Source: Coemansia sp. RSA 1804
Lineage: Eukaryota > Kickxellomycota > Kickxellomycetes > Kickxellales > Kickxellaceae
NCBI GenBank assembly: GCA_027578815.1
Contig: JANBTH010000441.1
Span: forward strand, 1-17,348
Length of the DNA: 17,348 bases
Direction of reading: 5' to 3'
In this document: positions 1 through 6,399 of the stretch, piece after piece
Layout of the letters: each line of letters opens with the position of its first letter
Position numbering within the stretch: position 1 is the first letter of the stretch
Program-made: the position numbers and the translations under genes
The notes under the pieces: model-generated
Seen by the model: only the letters and a program-made list of their open reading frames with translations
Told to the model about the DNA's origin: nothing
Database searches by the model: none

Positions 1-88
1 TGACTCTACGGATGATATCGCGGTATGGGCTGTGGTTATTCGCGTTAAGCTCTTACTCTAGACAGGTATAAGGGATGTAGAACAGGGC

Positions 89-96
89 TTTTCGCG
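89..96 (+). promoter_or_regulatory. TTTTCGCG E2F/MBF-like site
   Basis: The sequence reads TTTTCGCG, close to the E2F/MBF core used for G1/S transcription. It lies 23 bp from the first ACGCGT box. Function is inferred from motif and context only. Confidence 0.3.
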
Positions 97-118
97 TTCA
101 GCAGTAGTCGCATACGTG

Positions 119-124
119 ACGCGT
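119..124. promoter_or_regulatory. ACGCGT (MCB-like) box 1, H3 copy 1 promoter
   Basis: This is a perfect ACGCGT hexamer, the MluI cell-cycle box bound by MBF in ascomycete yeasts. It is one of three upstream of this H3 gene, about 0.7 kb from the start codon. Confidence 0.4.
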
Positions 125-215
125 TCAACAGAGAACAAAAGCCATATTGGCAGACCGTTGTCCCTTTTCTGTAGCAGCAAGCCTGGGTTGCCAACAGCTG
201 TTTCGTTGACATCGA

Positions 216-223
216 CCAATCAG
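216..223 (+). promoter_or_regulatory. CCAATCAG box, H3 copy 1 promoter
   Basis: CCAATCAG fits the HAP/NF-Y CCAAT consensus. By eye, the only four copies of this octamer in the window all lie upstream of histone genes. Confidence 0.4.
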
Positions 224-320
224 AACCTACTGGATCAAAAAGAACGACATTGTCAATTTCGAGCCCACATTTACTGCCATTCAGACAAGCACAATGAGAC
301 AAATAGAAACATACAAAGGA

Positions 321-326
321 ACGCGT
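321..326. promoter_or_regulatory. ACGCGT (MCB-like) box 2, H3 copy 1 promoter
   Basis: This is the second perfect ACGCGT upstream of H3 copy 1. The three boxes are spaced about 200 bp apart (119, 321, 513). Confidence 0.4.
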
Positions 327-512
327 GCAAAGGACAACTGCTTCTGTCATTCTACATACGCAAAATAGCTTGCACATTAAGTCAAGCAAACGAAATTCGG
401 CATGTACACAGAAAAGGATGCACAATTCGATTTTTTTACATCTCAATGCTGACATCTGGCAAAGCAAAATACGAATATCCCCAAGGGACACTTTTACCAC
501 AGAAAATAGTAA

Positions 513-518
513 ACGCGT
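513..518. promoter_or_regulatory. ACGCGT (MCB-like) box 3, H3 copy 1 promoter
   Basis: This is the third perfect ACGCGT, followed directly by ACGCGC. It is the nearest of the three to the H3 TATA box. Confidence 0.4.
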
Positions 519-582
519 ACGCGCCCAACACCATGAAATTTGAATGAATGTGTATTTGCTGCAGATTGTTTTTTTGCTTGCT

Positions 583-590
583 CTGATTGG
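583..590 (-). promoter_or_regulatory. CCAATCAG box (reverse), H3 copy 1 promoter
   Basis: CTGATTGG on the plus strand is CCAATCAG on the minus strand. It lies about 75 bp upstream of the TATA box, a usual distance for a CCAAT box. Confidence 0.5.
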
Positions 591-663
591 CACGTCTTTT
601 TTTTGTTATCCAAAAGCTTGCTGAGTTTGGCCAGTTGACCACATTCCATCGCATGCATACGCT

Positions 664-670
664 TATAAAA
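664..670 (+). promoter_or_regulatory. TATA box of H3 copy 1
   Basis: TATAAAA lies 145 bp upstream of the H3 start codon. A pyrimidine-rich leader follows. The other two histone genes in the window have TATA boxes at similar distances (176 and 187 bp). Confidence 0.6.
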
Positions 671-814
671 AGAAAAGCATTCTGGACCTCCAGCCCCTTC
701 AAGGACCATTCCTTTTTCTTTTTCTTTTTACCCATTACCATTATTTTATATACTTTTTTCATCGAAAGAGCTCCCTTTTTCCACTCTTATCCAGCAAATA
801 CAAATCCTTTTAAA

Positions 815-1054
815 ATGGCCCGTACCAAGCAGACCGCCCGCAAGTCCACCGGAGGAAAGGCGCCCCGCAAGCAGCTGGCCACCAAGGCCGCCCGCAAGTC
901 GGCGCCCGGAGCCGCTGGCGCCACCGGCGGAGTCAAGAAGCCCCACCGCTACCGCCCCGGTACCGTTGCGCTGCGTGAGATCCGTCGCTACCAAAAGTCG
1001 ACCGAGCTGCTTATCCGCAAGCTCCCCTTCCAGCGCCTTGTTCGCGAGATTGCC

Positions 1055-1086
<32 letters not shown>

Positions 1087-1237
1087 GTCGGCCATCGCTG
1101 CGCTGCAGGAGGCTGCCGAGGCCTACCTCGTTGGTCTGTTCGAGGACACCAACCTTGCCGCCATCCACGGCCGCCGTGTCACCATCCAGCCCAAGGATCT
1201 CCAGCTGGCCCGTCGTCTCCGTGGCGAGCGCACCTAA
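815..1237 (+). CDS. Histone H3, copy 1, with 4-residue tail insertion
   Basis: This is a core histone of the nucleosome octamer, 140 residues including Met and without introns. The tail begins ARTKQTARKS, and the histone fold has the usual alpha-N (RYQKSTELLIRKL) and ends RRLRGERT. K4, K9, K14, K18, K23, K27, K36, K56, K64 and K79 equivalents are all present. Against the usual 136-codon H3 it has four extra residues, GAAG, between P30 and A31, encoded at 908-919. Two other changes are visible: the dyad segment reads HGRRVTIQPKD, so K115 is Arg and A114 is Gly, and position 110 is Ala rather than Cys, as in yeast. The start is the ATG at 815; the frame stays open upstream but only through unrelated leader sequence. 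The protein is identical to the product at 12294-12716, and the conserved fold indicates a main H3 rather than a centromeric variant. Confidence 0.98.
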
Positions 1238-1340
1238 GCCTGTTTTGATTGCGTTCTTCTAACTATGTGGGGTTGCATTTTTGTCGATGTTTTAGCTTAC
1301 AACTTCAGTTTTTGTAAATTTATTGCTGGCTTTTACTAAT

Positions 1341-1346
1341 AATAAA
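1341..1346 (+). terminator. AATAAA polyadenylation signal of H3 copy 1
   Basis: AATAAA lies 104 bp after the H3 stop codon. This suggests a polyadenylated message, as is usual for fungal histone genes. No metazoan-type histone stem-loop was seen. Confidence 0.5.
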
Positions 1347-1513
1347 GTGGGGCACATTCGCAGACATTTTCATGTGATTTGTAGAGTTGTTTTTTTACTC
1401 AACCATAAATGCCGCTTGTAAACTGCGTATTCATATTACTTCGATTGGTTTTCTAGTTGCGTTAAAATTTGTTTTGTTTCGATACTGCCCTGTGTTTTTA
1501 TTATCTCAAAATA

Positions 1514-2239
1514 ATGGATTCTGCTGCTACGCGCGCGACAGCACGAAAGCAGCTGCGACTCTTTTACGACGCGTTATGCAGCTGGGATGTCTGCCAGAGA
1601 GACTTCATAGAGGACATTGAGGTGCTGCTTCGAATGCTTCTGCAGCTCAGTAACTCACACCAGCCGACGGTCTGGCATCCAAGCATTCTGCCGCTGTTTC
1701 CAGACCTCCCAGCCAAATTCCAGTTGGCCACATTACGGACCAGCGAACAGCGACTTGGCATGATAAAGAGCACAGCAGATAAAATGAGCAAGTGGGTGGG
1801 CGTTATGTTTGACGCTGCACATTGGTTGGCCGAGCATGCAGCCTCCTTCTCTGTCGAAAAAGAAAGTCCAGCCGAGACAAGGAGCCCGTTTGTGTGCGGT
1901 AGCGTCGAAAGGTACGCGGAGGCCGCGGTTGGTGCTAGCAATCTTTGTCGGGATATAGTGGGTATGCGCGCAGGTCAGATCGGAAAGGTCCAGGATATGC
2001 TGGACAGCCTCAAGGGCGAGTCCGACGTTGTGCTGCCGCCCAACACGTTTGAGAACAACACGCAGGTTGTGAACATTATGCTGTGGAGGGAGCTCCCAGG
2101 CACATTGGACAGAAGCCTGCTTGGACCTGACAACAACAACGATGGCAAAAACAAGAGTAGTGGTGTTTCGACGCTGACACTTGCGGAATTTAAAGACCTT
2201 TTGCTAAATAACGAACATGTTGATAAGGAGTATATATGA
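1514..2239 (+). CDS. Helical protein resembling AIRIM (C1orf109)-type ribosome maturation factor
   Basis: This is an intronless 241-residue soluble protein with no signal peptide or membrane segment. From memory, landmarks follow human C1orf109/AIRIM in order: an N-terminal helical stretch, a LFPDLPAKF motif (human has FPDLKERL) around residues 54-62, a long helix after it, a LPGTLDR motif (human LPKAWDR) near residue 197, and a short C-terminal helix. In animals AIRIM works with AFG2-type AAA ATPases in pre-60S maturation; transfer of that role here is inference. The start is the first ATG after an AT-rich leader; the open frame continues upstream without another ATG. A low-complexity DNNNDGKN linker lies near residue 208. 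The H3 stop is 276 bp upstream. The gene is tail-to-tail with a secreted-protein gene whose stop is 78 bp away. The gene call is firm; the family call is tentative. Confidence 0.8.
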   Translation: MDSAATRATARKQLRLFYDALCSWDVCQRDFIEDIEVLLRMLLQLSNSHQPTVWHPSILPLFPDLPAKFQLATLRTSEQRLGMIKSTADKMSKWVGVMFDAAHWLAEHAASFSVEKESPAETRSPFVCGSVERYAEAAVGASNLCRDIVGMRAGQIGKVQDMLDSLKGESDVVLPPNTFENNTQVVNIMLWRELPGTLDRSLLGPDNNNDGKNKSSGVSTLTLAEFKDLLLNNEHVDKEYI

Positions 2240-2251
2240 TAGACAAGCAAA

Positions 2252-2257
2252 TTTATT
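2252..2257 (-). terminator. AATAAA signal of the 2318-2797 gene
   Basis: TTTATT on the plus strand gives AATAAA on the minus strand, 60 bp past the stop of the secreted-protein gene. It is only 12 bp from the stop codon of the facing gene, so the two 3' UTRs probably overlap. Confidence 0.4.
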
Positions 2258-2317
2258 CGCAGGGTTAATTGGAAGAAACTACACCTTATGTTTTTGTTAT
2301 TAGTTTTAAAGAGTCTC

Positions 2318-2797
2318 TTAGCTCCTGATGGGAGTTGATGCAAATACGGCACTGATTTTTGTTCCCTTCTCCTCACCGCCATCGGTCTCGTCCACGTCCT
2401 CTTCCTCCTCCTGCACCACGAGCGTTCTGAAATTGACCTCCTTCTCGTTTAGCTTGAGCACCTTTGAACCAATAATATTTGTCAGCTGGCGGAGTTTTTC
2501 GTGCTGCTCCGGCGTGTGTTTGCCGTTGATGTCGAGGTAGATCAGCATGTCGTGAAGCGTCTTGTATCCTTCGATGGAACCGGGGACAAAGCGGCTCAGT
2601 CTTCTGGCAGTGTGCGTAAACCCAAGGGACTGTGCAAGGTTGTGCATCAGGTCTTCCAGCGGGTACACGCTTGTGCCGCGCTGCATTATTGTGAGAATGT
2701 CAGTGACTGTTTGCTCCTCTTTTGTGGACAGCCCGCTTACAATGGCGGTGCCTGCCAACAGCAACAACGCCGTCGTGAATGCCTTGTAGATTCTCAT
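2318..2797 (-). CDS. Putative secreted protein with acidic C-terminal tract
   Basis: This is a 159-residue unrecognised protein. Residues 1-22 form a typical signal peptide: a short basic start (MRIYK), a hydrophobic core (ALLLLAGTAIV) and small residues at a likely cleavage near SG. Residues 23-110 are mixed helical and free of cysteine. Residues 127-143 form an acidic run with EEEEDVDE, followed by a short serine/arginine-ending tail. There is no membrane segment after the signal and no GPI-type C-terminal hydrophobic stretch. A TATTTATA element lies about 50 bp upstream of the ATG at 2797 on the minus strand. No known domain is visible, and I assign no function. Secretion is inferred from the signal peptide alone. 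Confidence 0.7.
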   Translation of the reverse strand: MRIYKAFTTALLLLAGTAIVSGLSTKEEQTVTDILTIMQRGTSVYPLEDLMHNLAQSLGFTHTARRLSRFVPGSIEGYKTLHDMLIYLDINGKHTPEQHEKLRQLTNIIGSKVLKLNEKEVNFRTLVVQEEEEDVDETDGGEEKGTKISAVFASTPIRS

Positions 2798-3974
2798 ACG
2801 GCCCTTCTATCTTTAAAGAAAACAGTTTTGAGCTGTTGAATTAATATAAATAGTCGTGGTTTGATATATATTGATTGTATATTTTAGGTGGATCCAAGTG
2901 TATGCCAGGATATATAGATATATGCTAGGGCCGGAGATCTATTCTCATGAGCAGCGCAAGAACTATAAGAAGATGAATTGCATCTTTCAACATCCCTTTT
3001 TCTTGTTGTTTGATTTTGGATTTTAGCAATTACGTATTTCTGTTTTGAATGCATGTTTCGTGGGCTTTTAGTGAACCCCTGAGCAAAAAAATAATTGTAA
3101 GGGAAAGCTACCCACTGGCGCTTCGGGGCTTGGGGATTTTTGGAAGCAATGGAGGCAAGAGGGAATAGAATTACAAACACTCAGGCAAATGTTTCATACT
3201 ATTTTCACCCCTTCTAGTTCTCCTTTCGTTTTTTTCTCCACATATATCAGTCACGGATTTCTCATCCACCTTTAATGATCGGTAAGAAATGTGTCTGGAT
3301 ATTCACACGAGAGGAACAATAGTCAGAAATGACGATTATAGTGTTAATCTTGAGAGCAAAATAATCAACCTGCATACTGTAAGGCAATAAGCAATTGGAG
3401 ACGCTATTGGAATGCTGTTACAACTAATTGTTTTTGTCGATTTGAAGGGTGGGGAACGGATTGCATGTATATTTTAAGAACAACGAACAATTGTAAGAAT
3501 GCTACTCTCTCAAGCACGCACACCAGAGGTGTTCATCAGGTGCGAGGTATGAAAAAGCTGTGCCAACAATAGATGCCTTGGCATGATTTTATAATAGCCG
3601 TCGGAAATAGCGGTTTGGGTTAAATAGGTGTTTGTTTGATCAACAATAGCTTGGACCAAAAAGATTGGACATATGACAAATGCTGCGCAAAATCCCAGTT
3701 CACGCTGCAGGCTTGCGTCTATTGCAGCTGGGCTTCAAACAATAAACCCATTACGCTTATTGTCTACGCTTAAATGTTGGTTGCTTCAGTTTAACTATAG
3801 TTGAGGAAGAGACACCATTCGGTGTCCATATGGTATATAAAGCAACGGTTGCATTCTGTGTTGTCGCTTGGAGGAGTTTCCCATCTTTTACAGTCCTTAA
3901 TATTGGTTTTGTCTTCAAACACTCAAACATATTCCATATCTTTCTATCCATTTCACTCAACATAAAACATCACA
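2798..3974. other. 1.2 kb spacer, no gene recognised
   Basis: This AT-rich spacer lies between two divergent secreted-protein genes. A 98-codon minus-strand frame (2884-3180) shows no family resemblance, signal peptide or sensible codon pattern, and I treat it as chance. No tRNA or repeat was seen. The right end carries the TATA box of the small secreted peptide gene. Confidence 0.6.
3834..3841 (+). promoter_or_regulatory. TATA box of the Pro-Ala peptide gene
   Basis: TATATAAA lies 134 bp upstream of the ATG at 3975, a spacing like that of the histone TATA boxes in this window. It supports the short downstream frame as a real gene. Confidence 0.55.
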
Positions 3975-4196
3975 ATGACAAAGCTAACGACAATTGGTGC
4001 TCTTCTCATTGGGCTCTTCTCACTGCTGACGGTGGCGGCACTGCCAAACCCAAGCCCAAACCCAGCACCCGCTCCAGCACCAGCACCAGCACCTGCTCCA
4101 CAGCTGGTCACCAATAACTCTACGCCCACCATGAGCAAAGACGACTGGATTCTGCTCTACTTTTACCTCAAGAGCATCGGGTACTTTAACCGATAG
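3975..4196 (+). CDS. Small secreted peptide with Pro-Ala linker
   Basis: This is a 73-residue unrecognised protein. Residues 1-22 are a strong signal peptide (core ALLIGLFSLLTVAA). A proline-rich linker at 24-42 follows, with PNPSPN and then six Pro-Ala dipeptides. The tail of about 30 residues has two overlapping N-glycosylation sequons (NNS, NST at 47-50) and an aromatic end, DDWILLYFYLKSIGYFNR. It has no cysteine and no Kex2-type KR site, so it does not look like a defensin, a cysteine-rich effector or an alpha-factor-like pheromone precursor. Support for a real gene comes from the TATA box at 3834, a favourable CACAATGAC start context and AATAAA after the stop. Function is unknown. A linker that presents the aromatic tail at the cell surface is a guess. 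Confidence 0.65.
   Translation: MTKLTTIGALLIGLFSLLTVAALPNPSPNPAPAPAPAPAPAPQLVTNNSTPTMSKDDWILLYFYLKSIGYFNR
4062..4100 (+). repeat. Pro-Ala dipeptide-coding repeat
   Basis: Imperfect CCNGCN hexamers are repeated six times and end with a further CCA. Codon choice varies within the array (CCA/CCC/CCT, GCA/GCT), so the dipeptide is kept while the DNA drifts. That argues for selection on the protein rather than simple slippage. Confidence 0.7.
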
Positions 4197-4579
4197 ACAG
4201 GCCGAAGAGCGCGGTGGTCCTAGTTACTCAATTTCCCCCCACAGTAGCCTAGTAATATAGAAAAGTTTGTATTTTGCGTTATTTTGATGGTCTAAATAAA
4301 TCACGTGTTGTAAGTAGCAAATAGGATGTGAGCAAATCGCGTCAAGCCACCTTTTGAATTTGGATTTTTTACTTGTTGGCATTTTAGCCATGAATATTTT
4401 TTATTTCATGTCCTTTTTTCTTCCGTTCTTTTCAATCGAATTGGCGTTCTCTTGTGTTCTTTATTTTCATTCTTGTGTACAATCTACCAGCCTACTACAC
4501 TGTCTGTTTTGAATTTCTCTTGCAGTGAATAGACACGAGAAGCACGCGGGCGCTTTTGGCACGAATTCCCAGTTGCAGG
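4197..4579. other. Spacer between Pro-Ala peptide and RTF1
   Basis: The spacer contains AATAAA at 4295-4300, probably the polyadenylation signal of the Pro-Ala peptide gene. A CACGTG E-box at 4302-4307 is almost adjacent. A T-rich stretch precedes RTF1. An 11-bp CTCTTGCAG-type acceptor-like sequence ends near 4525, so a 5'-UTR intron is possible but unproven. Confidence 0.4.
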
Positions 4580-6187
4580 ATGGATAATTTAGAAAACGAC
4601 ATTTTAGAGCTTTTCGAGGACGACGGCGGGGCAGGACGCAGCTCGGAGCGGAACCGGGGAGACAGTAACAACCACGGCACGAAGCGGCGCAAGCACGGGC
4701 GGTACAGCGGCAGTCCGCGGCACCGGCGGTCGCGACGCGACGACTACTCGGGCACGGACGACGACGACGATATGGACATGGACATGGATACGGGGGACGA
4801 CATTGACATTGGCGAGAACGAGGAGGGAGCGGCGTACCAGGGCGATGAGGACGATGGGCCGCTGGACGAGTGGGGCGAGGATCTGATGGGCAACCACAGC
4901 GACCGCAGAATGCTCGCCTCGCTCAATGAGGTGGAGCGCGAACGCATCTTGGCCGAACGCCAGGAACGTCGCGACCTGCTTAATGAGCAGCGCGAGTTGC
5001 GCAGAAAACTCAAGGCCGGGATCCGCGTCACCTCCGCCAACGACGAGACCCGGGCGTCCAAGCTGCGCCGCACGAACCGCGACTCGTCGTCGCGCGGAGC
5101 TGCCGGGAGCGGCGCCTTTTCGGATCTCAAGCGCGCGCGGGAGCGTCGCCACCGCGGGGCCGGTGGTCGGTGGTCGCCGTACTCTGGGAGCGAGGAAGAC
5201 AGCGACGAGGGCGGCGAGACCGAGCCCGCAGCATCTCTTGACGAGATCAACAGCATCTGTCTCTCGCGCAACCAGCTCGAGCAATGGCTGTTCAAGCCGT
5301 TTTTCAAGCCCACGGTCACCGGATGCTTTGTGCGCATAGTCACCAGAAACAAGGACAGCTCGGGCGAGTACAACCAGTACAAGATGATGGAGATCATCGA
5401 CGTCATCCAGGGCCACGGCAGGGAGCAGCCGCCGTACCATTTAAACAAAACGCTGACCGACACGTATCTGACGCTTCGGTACGGATCGTTCGAGAAGGAC
5501 TATTCGATGGAAACCATATCCAATAGCGCCATCAAAAGGGAGGAGTTTGAGAGCTGGGAGTCCACACTGCGTGCTGATCGCGTGCGTGCCCGTCCCCTGG
5601 CTGACGCGGTTCTGAGGAAGGTCAACGACATCGAGAGCACCAAGAGCTACCAGCTGTCGGAGACCGAGGTCAGTCACATCATTGCCGAGCGGAACCGCCT
5701 GCGTCGCATAGAGAGCGGCACCATCACGGGCAACCCGGCACTGGAGCGCGCACAGCTCTACCAGCTGCGCATCGATGCGCAGCAGAGCGGCAGCTGGGAG
5801 GAGCTGAAGAAGATCGAGGCGCGCTTGGCGAGGCTGGACAAGATCACGGGAGCGTCGTCGGCCAAGGGCGATGGCCGCGGGTCGCTGACAACGCCCTCTG
5901 CTCCCAAGCCCCTGCTTGCGCCATCGTCGGCGCGTACCGTGGGCACCGACGGCAAGGGCGCCGCCTCTGCGGCTGCTGCCTCTGCGCGGAGACCGCGTCT
6001 TCTGACTCCCTCGTCCAGCAAGCGGACCCCCATGGGTGGCTTTGGGTCCAAGCTCAGCGGCAACGGGCTAGCGCTCGTTCCTGTGCTCCAAGTGAAGGAT
6101 CTTTCGCTGCGCTCAAAGGTCACTCCGGGATACACGGAGCTGATGGCGAAGAACGGTGGCTATGACATGGGCTTCCTGAAGCTTTGA
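4580..6187 (+). CDS. RTF1: RTF1, Paf1-complex subunit with Plus3 domain
   Basis: This is a 535-residue nuclear transcription-elongation factor of the Paf1 complex. In yeast and humans it stimulates H2B monoubiquitination through its histone-modification domain and binds phosphorylated Spt5 through its Plus3 domain. An acidic, low-complexity N-terminus contains basic and Asp-rich runs. Residues about 95-135 (DEWGEDLM to LAERQERRD) match the histone-modification domain. Residues about 219-350 form the Plus3 domain, with LSRNQLEQWLFKPFF, VTGCFVRI and QYKMMEIIDVI. A long charged helix follows, and the C-terminus is Ala/Ser-rich. The start is the first ATG of the frame; upstream frame is open but has no ATG. 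There are no introns. Length is comparable with yeast (558) and below human (710). Confidence 0.95.
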   Translation: MDNLENDILELFEDDGGAGRSSERNRGDSNNHGTKRRKHGRYSGSPRHRRSRRDDYSGTDDDDDMDMDMDTGDDIDIGENEEGAAYQGDEDDGPLDEWGEDLMGNHSDRRMLASLNEVERERILAERQERRDLLNEQRELRRKLKAGIRVTSANDETRASKLRRTNRDSSSRGAAGSGAFSDLKRARERRHRGAGGRWSPYSGSEEDSDEGGETEPAASLDEINSICLSRNQLEQWLFKPFFKPTVTGCFVRIVTRNKDSSGEYNQYKMMEIIDVIQGHGREQPPYHLNKTLTDTYLTLRYGSFEKDYSMETISNSAIKREEFESWESTLRADRVRARPLADAVLRKVNDIESTKSYQLSETEVSHIIAERNRLRRIESGTITGNPALERAQLYQLRIDAQQSGSWEELKKIEARLARLDKITGASSAKGDGRGSLTTPSAPKPLLAPSSARTVGTDGKGAASAAAASARRPRLLTPSSSKRTPMGGFGSKLSGNGLALVPVLQVKDLSLRSKVTPGYTELMAKNGGYDMGFLKL

Positions 6188-6399
6188 GTTAGGGCGAGAG
6201 CAGGCTGTGTGTTTTTCTAGTATATTCTTTTTCCTTTCTTTCTTTCGTATTCCGCTACTTGGGCTCCATCCAAGAAACCCATATGTTCATTTGGAATGTG
6301 GCAGCCACGCTTGCCTTTATATCTGCAATTAGAAATAGTGTTGCTGCTGCTGTTGGCACAGCCTGAAGGCTGCAGCATCTCTTCTTCCGTTTATAGAAC

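Larger units (their letters stand above)
1..814. promoter_or_regulatory. Upstream region of histone H3 copy 1
   Basis: No convincing gene is seen here. Open frames exist on both strands but lack family resemblance and overlap one another. The stretch carries three ACGCGT boxes, a TTTTCGCG site, two CCAATCAG boxes and a TATA box, all listed separately, so I read it as the H3 promoter. Because H3 copy 2 is paired divergently with H4, a minus-strand H4 may lie just left of the window; that is inference. Confidence 0.6.

Noticed and set aside
45..593. A 182-codon minus-strand frame and an overlapping 143-codon plus-strand frame in the H3 copy 1 promoter.
   Set aside because: Neither shows a domain, signal peptide or codon bias like nearby genes, and they overlap. 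The DNA is better explained by promoter motifs.
587..814. N-terminal extension of H3 copy 1 in the same open frame.
   Set aside because: It begins at a TTG, runs through the TATA box, and H3 proteins start ARTKQTARKS directly after Met.
2884..3180. A 98-codon minus-strand frame in the spacer.
   Set aside because: No recognisable features, no promoter or poly(A) signal in place; AT-rich chance frame.
4604..5463. Long minus-strand frames opposite RTF1.
   Set aside because: They are shadows of GC-rich RTF1 coding sequence, whose Plus3 and histone-modification domains are unmistakable.
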